The translations under genes and the position numbers were made by a program. Shown here one piece after another: positions 24,530 to 33,523 of a stretch of DNA of 64,000 nt. The notes beneath the pieces are model-generated. The model was not told where the DNA came from. It worked only from the letters and a program-made list of their open reading frames with translations, and ran no database searches. Source of the DNA: Acidobacteriaceae bacterium dw_441 (lineage in GTDB: Bacteria > Acidobacteriota > Terriglobia > Terriglobales > Acidobacteriaceae); contig JAAVVA010000004.1 of the NCBI GenBank assembly GCA_018449715.1, positions 310,001 to 374,000 on the forward strand. The letters run 5' to 3'. Numbering within the stretch: the stretch's first letter is position 1; the number at the start of each line of letters is the position of its first letter.

Positions 24530-25471
24530 TTACAGCGTGGGCGGGTTGACGGTGACGACGACCTTGCCGTGTCCGGTTCCTCCTGTGACCTTGCCGTTGA
24601 AAGCGTCGGCAGCGTCGGCGAAGGGGACCACCGCATCGACGAAGGTGCGAAGCTTGCCGGTGTCGATGAGCGTGGCGATCTCCATGAGCTGGCGCGGATT
24701 GGGCTTCACGATGAAAAACGAGTTCTTGACGCGGGGATCGCCCGAGGACTCGCTGGTGGTGGCGATGGTGACGACGAAGCGGTCGTGCTTGACCATCGCG
24801 AAGGAGCGCAGCAGGGTGTCGCCCCCGACAGTGTCGAAGACGATGTCTACCGGCCCCTGGATGACCTCCTCGAAGCGCTGGGAGTGGTAGTCGATCAGTT
24901 CTTTTGCGCCAAGTCCGCGAAGGAGGGGGAAGTCCTCGGGCGAGGCGGTGGCGATGACGTGCGCTCCGTGAAGGTGGGCGATCTGGATGGCGAAGAGGCC
25001 GACGGCTCCCGCGCCTCCGTGGACCAGGACGCGGTCGCCGGGGTGAAGGTGCCCGTGCTGGAAGAGGCCCTGCCACGCGGTCAGCGCGCTGATGGGGACG
25101 GTCGCGGCCTGCGTGGGGGCGAGGCGAAGAGGAGCGGGGGCGAGGAAGGTGTGTCCGGTAAGGCAGTACTCGGCCAGCGCGCCGTCGGCGAACCAGTCGT
25201 TCATTCCGAAGACCGCCTGCCCGACCGTGAAGTCGTGGACGCTGGAGCCGAGAGCGGCGACGGTTCCTGAGAACTCGTGCGAAAGGATCGCGCCCTCGCG
25301 GGGTGCTCCCGAGGCGTCGTGCGAGGTGACGAACCAACCCGGCTCGGTGGGGGTAATGGCGGTGGCGGAGACGCGGACGAGAACCTGGCCGGGGCCGGGC
25401 TCGGGTTCGGCCAGCGTGGCTTCGACCAGCTTCGCGGAGTCGCTGGATTTGGCAAGACGCAGAACCTTCAT
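24530..25471 (-). CDS. NADP-dependent quinone oxidoreductase (MDR superfamily)
   Basis: This 313-residue medium-chain reductase without structural zinc ligands resembles zeta-crystallin/quinone oxidoreductase. The N-terminal GroES-like domain includes HEFSGTVAALGSSV and the cofactor domain has VHGGAGAVGLFAIQIA and the VDIVFDTVGGDTL strand. It probably reduces quinones or enones with NADPH; the true substrate is not visible. It ends 45 bases from repeat copy A. No operon partner is evident: a Pmp3-type gene lies upstream after a 38-base gap and runs in the same direction. Confidence 0.92.
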   Translation of the reverse strand: MKVLRLAKSSDSAKLVEATLAEPEPGPGQVLVRVSATAITPTEPGWFVTSHDASGAPREGAILSHEFSGTVAALGSSVHDFTVGQAVFGMNDWFADGALAEYCLTGHTFLAPAPLRLAPTQAATVPISALTAWQGLFQHGHLHPGDRVLVHGGAGAVGLFAIQIAHLHGAHVIATASPEDFPLLRGLGAKELIDYHSQRFEEVIQGPVDIVFDTVGGDTLLRSFAMVKHDRFVVTIATTSESSGDPRVKNSFFIVKPNPRQLMEIATLIDTGKLRTFVDAVVPFADAADAFNGKVTGGTGHGKVVVTVNPPTL

Positions 25472-25509
25472 GGGATGCCTCCGGTGCTTCGGATTCGGGT
25501 TAGGAAAGC

Positions 25510-25701
25510 CTAGCTGTTGTGGAGAGCGCGCCGGATCTTCTGATCGGTCTTGTATTGACTGAGGGCGTAAACCGCCCAGATGGTGGCTGGAATCCAGCCG
25601 AGGAGCGTGACCTGGAGAACGAGGCAGATCACACCGGCAAAAGGGCGGCCGATGGTGAAGAAGGTGAGCCAGGGAAGCAGAAACGCGATGAGAAGCCTCA
25701 C
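25510..25701 (-). CDS. YqaE/Pmp3-family two-helix membrane protein
   Basis: A 63-residue protein of PF01679, with VRLLIAFLLPWLTFFTIGRPFAGVI as helix 1 and QVTLLGWIPATIWAVYALSQY as helix 2. In yeast and plants this family is linked to salt and membrane-potential stress; bacterial roles are poorly known. The start is a GTG at 25701, chosen because the family begins there. The open frame runs to 25731 but adds a charged non-family stretch. It lies just upstream of the oxidoreductase gene. Confidence 0.85.
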   Translation of the reverse strand: MRLLIAFLLPWLTFFTIGRPFAGVICLVLQVTLLGWIPATIWAVYALSQYKTDQKIRRALHNS

Positions 25702-25835
25702 GGGAGAATCCTTTCCGATTCTTCTTTGCAATGATTCAGATGCTGGTCAGGTGTTTCTGGTTAGAAGATTGTAGCCGCGAGCGGGCGCGGCAAGGCGTTC
25801 TTGCTTTCTGCGAAACAGAGTACCGCGAAATCGCC

Positions 25836-26525
25836 TCAGTTGCCGTCGTCGTTATCTGCTTCCTCAATAAGGGAGGAGGTTCCGATGACGTCATAGGTCG
25901 CCGCCGTGCCTCCAGTAGGCTGCAGGGTGACGCGCAGGGGCTGGCGGTCCCACTTCGCAGGCTGGCAGACGGGGGTGGGATGGTCGGGCTGGGGCCAGTG
26001 GCCGAGCAGCTTCTGCATGACGGGGCGGCGGCCTCCGAGCTGCGCGACGACGACGTAGAGGCTGGCTCCCTTGGCGGTGGAGGCGGTGCCGCAGTAAGCG
26101 GCGTAGTCGCGGAACCAGACAGCGTCGGAGACCAGCGGGTCGAAGTCAGGAAGGTGCAGCGCGGTGATGTGTCCGGTGGCGCGGTCGACGGTGATCCAGG
26201 GGCCGGGTTGCCAGATCCAGCGCGGTGCGGGGTCGGTGGGGAGAGCGTCGTTGATGCGCAGGGCGCGCCGGATGGCGAAGGTGCGGTCGGTGATCTCGTG
26301 GGTGTCGCCGGTGGTCCAGTCGCGCTGGCGACCGTCGATGATCAGGGCGCGAACCTTAATGGTGGTGGTCTGGTCGAGTTTTTCTTCGGGCGTCGCGTCG
26401 GGCTGGGTGTAGGAGACGCGGCGCGCTGCTCCTAGAGAGATGGTGTGGGTCTTTGGCGGTTTGGCGGGGGTGGCGAGCGTGGGGACGGTAAGGCTCAGCG
26501 AAAAAACGAGGGCGATGAATTTCAT
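25836..26525 (-). CDS. Secreted protein of unknown function
   Basis: The ATG at 26525 gives 229 residues with a signal peptide (MKFIALVFSLSLTVPTLATPA). A longer frame to 26651 would put 42 residues before it. The mature protein is rich in beta-prone stretches, has two cysteines (about AAYCGT and TPVCQP) that could pair, and tandem tryptophans (RWIWQPGPWITV). I recognise no family. It is transcribed leftward and diverges from bactofilin with about 300 bases between them. Confidence 0.75.
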   Translation of the reverse strand: MKFIALVFSLSLTVPTLATPAKPPKTHTISLGAARRVSYTQPDATPEEKLDQTTTIKVRALIIDGRQRDWTTGDTHEITDRTFAIRRALRINDALPTDPAPRWIWQPGPWITVDRATGHITALHLPDFDPLVSDAVWFRDYAAYCGTASTAKGASLYVVVAQLGGRRPVMQKLLGHWPQPDHPTPVCQPAKWDRQPLRVTLQPTGGTAATYDVIGTSSLIEEADNDDGN

Positions 26526-26824
26526 GGATTGGAACTCGGCTCCGGGAATGCCTCCGATGATAAAGGCTTCCTTGGGCGCGGGAGCTTTCAGGGGGAACAA
26601 AAGGAAGGAATTGCGGGAAGAAAGTTCAGGAAAGGGGGAAGAGATTCCCAATAGTGTTGAGAATGGTTCAAAATCTGTGGAATACCTTGTGAATGTTGGT
26701 TAATTCGCATGGTTGTGCGGAGTAGTATCGTGAAAACAGGTGTGCGGCGCATGTGTGCGCAGCGCGCCGGATGGAGCCCTTCGAGGGGTCATCTCCAGCA
26801 GTGAGGAAAGGAATAGAGATATAT
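26526..26824. other. Divergent intergenic region before bactofilin
   Basis: Nearly 300 bases between a leftward secreted-protein gene and the rightward bactofilin gene. It becomes AT-rich at 26640-26740, where the bactofilin promoter probably lies. I see no hairpin or ORF that is convincing. GAGGAAAGGAATAGAG (about 26801-26816) precedes the bactofilin ATG. Confidence 0.3.
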
Positions 26825-27331
26825 ATGTGGAAACCGAATCAGCCGGGAAGCAATAGCCCCTCAACGCCAGAACCGACGCGTCCGAACACCCCGACTCCGA
26901 CGAGCTACGAGGCGCCCCGCGCCGCTACTCCCAGCGCAGCAGCCGCCGCGACGACCACGGGTGAGCAGGCCACGATCGGCAAGTCGCTGGTCGTCAAGGG
27001 CGAGGTCACCGGCTCGGAGTCGCTGTACATCGACGGTAAGGTCGAGGGTGCGATCAACCTGCCGGGCAACCGCGTGACCGTGGGCCGCAACGGCCAGGTC
27101 GCGGCCAACATCGTCGCCCGTGAAGTTGTGGTTCTGGGCAAGGTTCGCGGCAACTGCCAGGCGAGCGATCGCGTGGACATCCGCAGCGAAGGCTCGCTGA
27201 CCGGCGATGTGATTGCTGCGCGCATCTCCATCGAGGACGGCGCGTTCTTCAAGGGCGGCATCGACATCCGTAAGCCCGGCGCGGACGCCAAGGCGACTCC
27301 CGCAGCGGAGCCCGCTGCCGCTCAGGCGTAA
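26825..27331 (+). CDS. Bactofilin (polymer-forming cytoskeletal protein)
   Basis: Bactofilins (PF04519) assemble into filaments that organise cell-wall growth, stalks or polarity. Here a flexible Pro/Thr/Ala-rich N-terminus of about 48 residues leads to a right-handed beta-helix: TIGKSLVVKGEVTGSESLYIDGKVEGAINLPGNRVTVG, then repeated turns to GDVIAARISIEDGAFFKGGIDI. A short Ala-rich tail closes the 168 residues, as in other bactofilins. The ATG at 26825 is preferred over 26753 because of purine-rich GAGGAAAGGAATAGAG upstream and the family start. An intrinsic terminator follows. Confidence 0.94.
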   Translation: MWKPNQPGSNSPSTPEPTRPNTPTPTSYEAPRAATPSAAAAATTTGEQATIGKSLVVKGEVTGSESLYIDGKVEGAINLPGNRVTVGRNGQVAANIVAREVVVLGKVRGNCQASDRVDIRSEGSLTGDVIAARISIEDGAFFKGGIDIRKPGADAKATPAAEPAAAQA

Positions 27332-27353
27332 ACGAAACATTTCTTCATTGCAG

Positions 27354-27378
27354 CGGCCTCGGCATAACGCCGGGGCCG
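27354..27378 (+). terminator. Intrinsic terminator after bactofilin
   Basis: CGGCCTCGGC (27354-27363) pairs with GCCGGGGCCG (27369-27378) with one U-G pair and loop ATAAC. TTTTATTT follows. It ends just before the leftward DUF2752 gene's stop region. Confidence 0.9.
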
Positions 27379-27392
27379 TTTTATTTTGCGGA

Positions 27393-27806
27393 TTAGAGAT
27401 TGCGGACGAGAGTGAAGAGAGACGCTGCTCCAAGGAAGACATAGAGAGCTGCCGGAGGAATCTGTGGCCAGCGCAAGGGGCCGCGGGAGAAGGCGACCCA
27501 ACCGGCTGCGAAGGGCAGGCTCAGCGTAGTAAGAGGGTTCAGGCGCAGGGCTTCGCTGAGATGCCCGTGCAGAAGGGCGGCGAGCGCGCGGGTGGCTCCG
27601 CATCCGGGGCAGAGAAGGCCGAGATGCTCGTGGATGGGGCAGCGCGGATAGAAGCCGTACTGCTCCGGTGGAAAGCGCAGGAGCAGTGCCGCCGCCGCGA
27701 GCATCGCAAGCAGCAGGAGAAGTCTTGGAGAGACAGGCCCCACCTCTTCCGCGAGGAAGCTGCGGCGAAGGCGGGGCACGCGGTCCGTCTGCGCGAGAGC
27801 GGGCAT
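27393..27806 (-). CDS. DUF2752 membrane protein
   Basis: A 137-residue protein with PF10825 hallmarks: a helix, then CPIHEHLGLLCPGCGATRALAALLHG (CPGCG at 66-70), then a second and third helix. The cysteine pair could bind metal or form a disulfide; the function of this family is unknown. Its ATG overlaps the TAA of the upstream gene (TAATG, one base), so the two are translated together. Confidence 0.9.
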   Translation of the reverse strand: MPALAQTDRVPRLRRSFLAEEVGPVSPRLLLLLAMLAAAALLLRFPPEQYGFYPRCPIHEHLGLLCPGCGATRALAALLHGHLSEALRLNPLTTLSLPFAAGWVAFSRGPLRWPQIPPAALYVFLGAASLFTLVRNL

Positions 27807-28486
27807 TACTGCATCCCGGCGCGGTAGCGGAGACCCTGCTTGACGTCGTTGATCTTGTTGAAGTGGTACTGGAAGTAGAGGCTTCCGAAGAAGAAGGTCA
27901 TGATGGGGCCAAGCCGCAGCCCGATCGGCTCCGCGCTATTGTAGTGCCGCTCCAGGGAGTCGCGCATGGCAAAGCGGTAGAGAATCGCGAGGACGAAGGC
28001 CGCGATTCCGGTCAGTCCAGCCAGGGGCGAGGTGTGGGTGTAGTCGCCGTGCCTCGCTATGGCGCTGCCGAACGAGACTCCTCCGTTTACGAAGGAGAGG
28101 AGAATGTAGACGAGGAAGTAGGGGAAGGCCTTCGTCGCTGGCTCGATGCGCTTCATCCAGAGGACCTGCACGAACTCCCAGATGAGAGCGAAGACGCCGC
28201 AGGTGCAGATGGCGAGAACGAGGTAGAGCACCCAGTTCAGGTTGGGCGGATCGGGGTAAGCGGCGACGACTCCCTGGGGATCGTAAGGCGAGACGGGAGG
28301 AGGACCATAACCCGGAGGAGGAGGCGCTGTGGGGTTCAGAATCTGCGCCACCTGGACCCAATCGGGCATCTCGTCGGATTTGGCGAGGTCGGTGAGCAGG
28401 ATGTTACCCGAGGCGACGTAGCGCTGCAGGTCTTCCAGCGTGTAAGGGCCGTAGGTCTGGCCTGCGCGTGAGATCAGATAGGACAT
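27806..28486 (-). CDS. GYF_2/DUF4339-domain membrane protein
   Basis: A 226-residue protein starting with the DUF4339 (GYF_2) domain: SYLISRAGQTYGPYTLEDLQRYVASG, GNILLTDLAKSDEMPDWVQV. A Pro-rich linker follows, then four likely membrane helices (NWVLYLVLAICTCGVFALIWEF, FPYFLVYILLSFVNGG and others). GYF_2 domains usually bind partner peptides. The ATG at 28486 is set by CAGGAG upstream; a longer frame to 28522 adds 12 residues. The gene shares one base with the DUF2752 gene, and together they look like a membrane pair of unknown task. Confidence 0.88.
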   Translation of the reverse strand: MSYLISRAGQTYGPYTLEDLQRYVASGNILLTDLAKSDEMPDWVQVAQILNPTAPPPPGYGPPPVSPYDPQGVVAAYPDPPNLNWVLYLVLAICTCGVFALIWEFVQVLWMKRIEPATKAFPYFLVYILLSFVNGGVSFGSAIARHGDYTHTSPLAGLTGIAAFVLAILYRFAMRDSLERHYNSAEPIGLRLGPIMTFFFGSLYFQYHFNKINDVKQGLRYRAGMQ

Positions 28487-28626
28487 GATGGCTCCTGAAT
28501 GGCTGCAAACCGATAGAAACACGCGACGGGCTTTCGCACAATAGGGGAGTTGTGGGAGAGGGGTTGAAACGCCGTGGCGCAGGGAAGATCTTCCCGCGCG
28601 CCACGGCCTGGTTCTCTGCCGAGCGC

Positions 28627-30348
28627 CTAGAGACTCTTGCTGTCGGCTGAGTCCATCTGCACATCCTTCGCGGCGCGGCTCAACGCGATGCGTAAGTCGG
28701 TGACCTTGTTGAGCAGGAAGGCGGAAGGGCTGGTCGGAGCGGTGACGGCGATGAAGTCCGCCCGATGAACGTCCTCGAGGACGAAGCTGGGCCGCTGGTC
28801 AGCGGTCGCGGGCTGCACCTCGACGTGGCTCATCTCGATGTTTTTGATGTGGCGCAGGAAGAAGCCCTGCGAGGGCGTCGTGGGGCCAAACATCGGAGGG
28901 TCGGGATAGGCGGCTTCCTTCTCGGGCATCACGATCTTCGCGTCCTCGGCGGTGCCTCCGCCCTGGTGCTGAATGTAGATGTTCGAGAGCTTGATGTCCT
29001 GGATGGGATGGCCGGGGATTCCGCTGAGGATGGTGGAGATGTGCGCCCCGGAGTTGTAGCTCACGAGATTATCGACGACCACACGCTGCAGCGTGCCGAC
29101 CTGCGTGCTCTCCTTCGGTCCGCGAAGTCGCGAGCCCAGCCGGAAGAACAGCGGAGCGTTCACCACGTCGCGCATGGTGATGTTCGAGATGGCGATGTCC
29201 TCGCACAGCGCGCCGTCCTCGCTCTCAAGCGCAAGTCCCATGCAGGCATCGAAGACGCAGTTCGAGATGGTGATGTTCTTGAAGCCTCCATTCGACTCCG
29301 TTCCGCACTTGATGCGTCCGTTGCGTGAAAGCCGGGGCGTGCCGGGGGCGAATTTCTTGTAGCTGCCGTCGAGCAGCGTGCCCAGTTGGTACGAGCCCGC
29401 GACGTAGCAGTTGGTGATGGTCATGTTTTCGGTGGCGCGAGCGTATCCGAGGGCGTAGCTCGACTTCGGGCAAATACCGTCGTCCCACGGCGAGTTGACG
29501 TAGCAGTTGGAGACGCGCACGTTGCGGCAGCAATCGATGTCGATGCCGTCGCGGTCGGTATCGATGGTCAGGTTGTCGATGGTGAGGTTATCGACGCCCG
29601 TCAGCAGAAGCCCGAAGTGGCCTCCCTTCAGCAGAGAGAAGTCGCGGAAGAGCACGTTGCGGCAGTTCTTGAGCGCGATGGCCTTGTTGCCGACTCCGGG
29701 CTGCTCGGCCTGGTACATGGGGTATTCGCCGCGCGGGGGATGCGTTACCTCGGCCGCGGCGGGGTGCTCGGGGCCGAAGCCGGTGATCTTGTTCTGCGGA
29801 CGGCCAGGGCCTGCGCCGAAGCTGAGCCCCTTGCCGTAGATGAGGCCGGGGCCGATGATCGAGACGTCCACGAGGTCGATGCCCCAGAGCAGCGAGTTCT
29901 TCCAGTGGTTGTGGCCGTAGTCCTGGTAGGGGTCCCATGCGGTGTCGGGTTCTGCGGCGTCGTAGGTTCCGCCATTGTAGCCGGTGGTTTCGCCGGGTTT
30001 GGGAGAAGCCGCCGCTTCGAGCACGCAGCCCTGCGAGAGATAGAGCGAGACGTGGCTCTTGAGCCGGATCGAAAACGAAAGCCACATTCCGGCGGGAAAG
30101 TAGACGGTTCCGCCGCCTGCGGCTGCCGCAGCTTCGATGGCCTTGTTGATGGCGGGGGAATCGACGGTCTTGCCGTCGCCGACGGCTCCGAAGGAGCGGA
30201 TGTCGAAGATGGCTCCTGCGGGGAAGGCGGCTGAGACTCGAGGAGCGGCGGCAAAGGAGGCGGCAGAGGGTACGGCGGCGGCGGCAGTGGCGGCCAGCCC
30301 CATGCTTCCCAGCTTCAGAAGGTCGCGACGGGCGGAATTGATTGTCAT
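28627..30348 (-). CDS. Tat-exported glycoside hydrolase family 28 enzyme (polygalacturonase-like)
   Basis: The protein has 573 residues. The N-terminus has a twin-arginine signal (SARRDLLKLG, Arg7-Arg8) followed by an Ala-rich hydrophobic stretch cut near AAA. The body is a GH28 beta-helix: FDIRSFGAVGDGKTVDSPAINKAI at the start, NLTIDTDRDGIDIDCCRNV and SPWDDGICPKS in the centre carrying candidate catalytic Asp residues, and GRIKCGTESNGG as the RIK substrate-binding motif. GH28 enzymes cut polygalacturonan or rhamnogalacturonan, so plant pectin is the expected substrate. Export in folded form by the Tat pathway is inferred from the signal. Confidence 0.93.
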   Translation of the reverse strand: MTINSARRDLLKLGSMGLAATAAAAVPSAASFAAAPRVSAAFPAGAIFDIRSFGAVGDGKTVDSPAINKAIEAAAAAGGGTVYFPAGMWLSFSIRLKSHVSLYLSQGCVLEAAASPKPGETTGYNGGTYDAAEPDTAWDPYQDYGHNHWKNSLLWGIDLVDVSIIGPGLIYGKGLSFGAGPGRPQNKITGFGPEHPAAAEVTHPPRGEYPMYQAEQPGVGNKAIALKNCRNVLFRDFSLLKGGHFGLLLTGVDNLTIDNLTIDTDRDGIDIDCCRNVRVSNCYVNSPWDDGICPKSSYALGYARATENMTITNCYVAGSYQLGTLLDGSYKKFAPGTPRLSRNGRIKCGTESNGGFKNITISNCVFDACMGLALESEDGALCEDIAISNITMRDVVNAPLFFRLGSRLRGPKESTQVGTLQRVVVDNLVSYNSGAHISTILSGIPGHPIQDIKLSNIYIQHQGGGTAEDAKIVMPEKEAAYPDPPMFGPTTPSQGFFLRHIKNIEMSHVEVQPATADQRPSFVLEDVHRADFIAVTAPTSPSAFLLNKVTDLRIALSRAAKDVQMDSADSKSL

Positions 30349-30434
30349 GGCGGAGCCATGCTAGCAGAGAAGTGGTAGGACCATAAATCAAATGCTGATT
30401 TAAAAGCTTCTACGAGACGAACGAGAACCCTTTT

Positions 30435-30494
30435 CCCATCCTTCGCCGCGGGTAAGTCACGCCGAAGGATGGGGTACTCAGGCATCCTGCAAAC
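30435..30494. repeat. Intergenic repeat, diverged half copy E
   Basis: CCCATCCTTCG (30435-30445) pairs with CGAAGGATGGG (30463-30473). The flanking ATCCTGCAAACC (30484-30495) is the same tail seen at repeat copy C. The element sits between the 5' end of the GH28 gene and the 3' end of the DUF2059 gene. It is a shorter and more diverged member of the family described for copies A-C. Confidence 0.7.
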
Positions 30495-31076
30495 CTAGTG
30501 CGCAGGGGCTGGAGCGGGTGCGGGAGCCGGAGTCCCGGAGGCCGGAGGAGGCGACGAAAGCTCGCGCATCTTACGTCCGAAGTCTTCGTTGACCTGCTGG
30601 AGCTGTGGCTGAATGGTGGTCATCTGGTTCTGGACGATCTGGATTGTCTTGTTCGAAAGCTGTGGCGACTTGGCGATCATGGCCTGTCCGGCGGCCGAGC
30701 GGTAGAAGGCGATGATGCCGTCCAGTTCCGGGTCGGTGTAGGTATCGGCGTAGGCCTGTACGATCGAGGGCTTCAGTTTGTCGAAGGTGACGGCGCTCTG
30801 GGTCAGCGTCTGGACCTGGTCGATGTAGTCGTTGACCAGCTTCTGCTGCTCGGGCGTGAAGGCATGGCGGGCGTTCTGTTGCTCGGCGCTGGCCTTCATG
30901 CGAGCCGTGATCTGCCCGGTGAGCTGGTTGGTGATCTGGTCGACGTGGGTGATGCGGATCAGCTCCTCGGCCTTGGTGTGGTGGGCGTCCTGCGTAGCCG
31001 GGGCGGCAGCGGTCTGCGCGTAGGCGGCTGGTGTGAAAGCGAGGACGGCGAGAAGAGCGAGAAAACGATGGTTCAT
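30495..31076 (-). CDS. DUF2059 secreted protein
   Basis: Signal peptide (MNHRFLALLAVLAFTPAAYAQ), then a helical DUF2059 region: IQAYADTYTDPELDGIIAFYRSAAGQAMIAKSPQL is diagnostic (periplasmic family of unknown function). The tail is low complexity, Pro/Ala-rich (APAPAPAPAH). The 193-residue gene starts 9 bases after the OPT transporter gene and is probably on the same transcript. Confidence 0.92.
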   Translation of the reverse strand: MNHRFLALLAVLAFTPAAYAQTAAAPATQDAHHTKAEELIRITHVDQITNQLTGQITARMKASAEQQNARHAFTPEQQKLVNDYIDQVQTLTQSAVTFDKLKPSIVQAYADTYTDPELDGIIAFYRSAAGQAMIAKSPQLSNKTIQIVQNQMTTIQPQLQQVNEDFGRKMRELSSPPPASGTPAPAPAPAPAH

Positions 31077-31085
31077 GAATGCACC

Positions 31086-33305
31086 TTATTTTGAGGAGTC
31101 GAGCGGCTTGCGCGCGAAGTAGTAGAGGGAGAAGGCAAGCGCGGCGAACATGAGGACGCTGACCCAGTCGTGGTGAAGCGGGTTGTGGTCGCTGAAGCGC
31201 GGAATGGTGCGCTCCGTTGCGGCCTCGTAGAGTTTGATGGCAACTCCGAGCAGCCCGACAATGCCTCCGGCAGCAATTAATCCAGAGGCATAGAGAGAAC
31301 CTGAGGATATCTCGGATTCAGTCTCGGTCTGTTGGATGCCTTCTTTTTCGGCGGCGCGGTCCACCATCCAGCGCATAACACCGCCGACGAAGATCGCCAG
31401 CGTGGTTCCAATAGAAAGATACGCCCCCACCGCGAGGGTGAGGGAGCGGATGCCGAGCAGCTCGACCATGATGACGAGCGCGACTCCCAGCAGTACCAGC
31501 GACCACGGGAGCTTACGGCTGAGGATACCGTTGATGACGGTGGCCATCAACCTTCCCTGCGGCGCGGCTGCCTTTTCGCTGCCGATGCCCTGCGTCCACT
31601 GGATCTCGATTTTGCCGGTCGCGGGGTTGTAGAGGTACTTGCCGTCAGCGAGCGTGGAGGAGCCGATGGCGTTCAACAGGAGATACTGCCGGGCGTTGGC
31701 GATCTCGGTGTGAGTTGCGGACGAGGTATCGGTCAGCGAGACGCGGTCGCGGGTGAAGCTGCCCTGATTCTGCACGCCGTCGGGAAGCTGCGTGAGGCTG
31801 AGTGCGATGGGAGTGGGAATCCGCTGGAAGCTCTCAAGCCCTTTGTTCATCGCGTTTAGGGTGATCCCGATGGAGAGGACCGAGACGATGACGCCGATCA
31901 TGATGGCAAGCTGTTGCTTCCACGGGGTCGCGCCGATCAGGTAGCCGGTCTTGAGGTCCTGCGCGGTGTCTCCGGCGTTGGCGGCGGCGATGCAGACGAT
32001 GCCTCCGATGGTGATGGCCAGCGCTCCGAAGGCGGGGGCGGTCCATCCGCGCACGAGGAAGATGGCGGCGGTCGCCATCAGGGTCGCGATGGTCATGCCC
32101 GAAACCGGCGACGCGGAGGAGCCGACGATTCCGACGATGCGCGCCGAGACCGTGACGAAGAGGAATCCGAAGAGAACGACGAGGAGGGCGGCGGCGAGGT
32201 TGGCGAAGGCTCCCACCTGCGCTCCGGGGACGGGCTTGAACTGGAGGAAGACCCAGAGCAGGACGACGAGGAGGACCGATCCTCCCAGGACGACCGACCA
32301 GGGGAGGTCGCGCTCGGTTCTCTCTGAACGGGTTTCGCTTGCCTGCCCGGTCTTCTTCCCGATGGATTTGATTCCCTCGGTGAGTGCGCCAAGGATGGTC
32401 GGGGCGGTGCGGAGCAGGGTGATGAGTCCGCTGCATGCGACGGCTCCCGCGCCCATCGGACGGACGTAGGTGGACCAGAGCTGCGAGGGGCTCATGTCGC
32501 GGATGAGCGTGGTTCCGGGGTAGAGCGGGGTGGTGAGGTGCGAGCCGAAGAAGTAGATAGCTGGCATCAGCACCAGCCACGAAAAGACGCCCCCGGCCAG
32601 CATGACGGCGGCGACGCGCATGCCGATGATGTACCCCACGCCGAGGTACTCGGGGGTGACGTCGGCGCGGATGGCCCCGCCGCGGAGCAGGTGCTGCTCG
32701 CCGAGGTCGGGGGAGTAGTTCGGGGTAGAAGGGAACAGTCCGAAGAGGTTCTCGTTCTGGAAGAGGGTATAGATGGCTCCCAATCCAAGCCCGAGGAAGA
32801 CCCGGGAGGCGAAGGAGCCTCCTCGCTCACCGGCCATGAGGACATCGGCGCAGGCGGTTCCCTCTGGGTAGGTCAGGGTGCCGTGCTCTTCGACGATGAG
32901 TTGGCGGCGCAGCGGGATCATGAAGAGGACGCCGAGCCAGCCTCCAAAGAGGGCGAGGGCGAAGATGCGGGTGGATTCGAGGTCGAAGCCGAGGAAGATG
33001 AGCGCCGGGAGGGTGAAGATGACTCCGGAGGCGATGGACTGGCCCGCGTTGCCGGTAGTCTGGACGATGTTGTTTTCGAGGATGCTGGCGCGTCCGAAGG
33101 CCCGGAGGATGGAGATGGAGAGGACCGAGATGGGAATGGAGGCGGCGACCGTGAGCCCGGCGCGGAGGCCGACGTAGACCGTGACCGCCCCGAAGAGGAC
33201 CCCGAAGAGGGCTCCGAGCAGAAGGGCGCGGGCGGTCAGCTCGGGGCGCGACTCGGAGGCGGCGACGAAGGGTTGGAAGGTGGGGCGGTTGGGCGTGGTC
33301 GCCAT
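31086..33305 (-). CDS. OPT family oligopeptide transporter
   Basis: The 739-residue, roughly 16-helix membrane protein belongs to PF03169. The blocks are LTARALLLGALFGVLFGAVTVYVGLRAGLTVAASIPISVLSISILR, then GNAGQSIASGVIFTLPALIFLG and LTYPEGTACADVL near residue 150, and GATPWKQQLAIMIGVIVS. Such bacterial members import small peptides or metal-chelates; the substrate here is unknown. DUF2059 follows 9 bases downstream. The long, GC-rich reverse ORFs over it are shadows. Confidence 0.94.
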   Translation of the reverse strand: MATTPNRPTFQPFVAASESRPELTARALLLGALFGVLFGAVTVYVGLRAGLTVAASIPISVLSISILRAFGRASILENNIVQTTGNAGQSIASGVIFTLPALIFLGFDLESTRIFALALFGGWLGVLFMIPLRRQLIVEEHGTLTYPEGTACADVLMAGERGGSFASRVFLGLGLGAIYTLFQNENLFGLFPSTPNYSPDLGEQHLLRGGAIRADVTPEYLGVGYIIGMRVAAVMLAGGVFSWLVLMPAIYFFGSHLTTPLYPGTTLIRDMSPSQLWSTYVRPMGAGAVACSGLITLLRTAPTILGALTEGIKSIGKKTGQASETRSERTERDLPWSVVLGGSVLLVVLLWVFLQFKPVPGAQVGAFANLAAALLVVLFGFLFVTVSARIVGIVGSSASPVSGMTIATLMATAAIFLVRGWTAPAFGALAITIGGIVCIAAANAGDTAQDLKTGYLIGATPWKQQLAIMIGVIVSVLSIGITLNAMNKGLESFQRIPTPIALSLTQLPDGVQNQGSFTRDRVSLTDTSSATHTEIANARQYLLLNAIGSSTLADGKYLYNPATGKIEIQWTQGIGSEKAAAPQGRLMATVINGILSRKLPWSLVLLGVALVIMVELLGIRSLTLAVGAYLSIGTTLAIFVGGVMRWMVDRAAEKEGIQQTETESEISSGSLYASGLIAAGGIVGLLGVAIKLYEAATERTIPRFSDHNPLHHDWVSVLMFAALAFSLYYFARKPLDSSK

Positions 33306-33523
33306 CTATGTGTTTCTCCGGCTTCAGGGTTCGGCTTAGAGGAAATCCGGATGCGATTTCAGATGGGAGTTTACCAGTGGCTCTTTGGGGCGAAGGAATC
33401 TTCGCCTTCGGACGTAGGATTTCAAGGCAGATTTTCGCAACCCCTTCCGGGGGCAGGTAATCTAATCCCAGTGAATACAAAAGATCTTTCGTTCGAACCC
33501 GGACGAAGCTGGAGTACTGCCTC
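33306..33523. other. Divergent region between OPT and TolC genes
   Basis: A 218-base gap carrying two divergent promoters. I see a short CCTTCCGGGGGCAGG patch near 33444 but no clear boxes or RNA structure. Confidence 0.3.
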
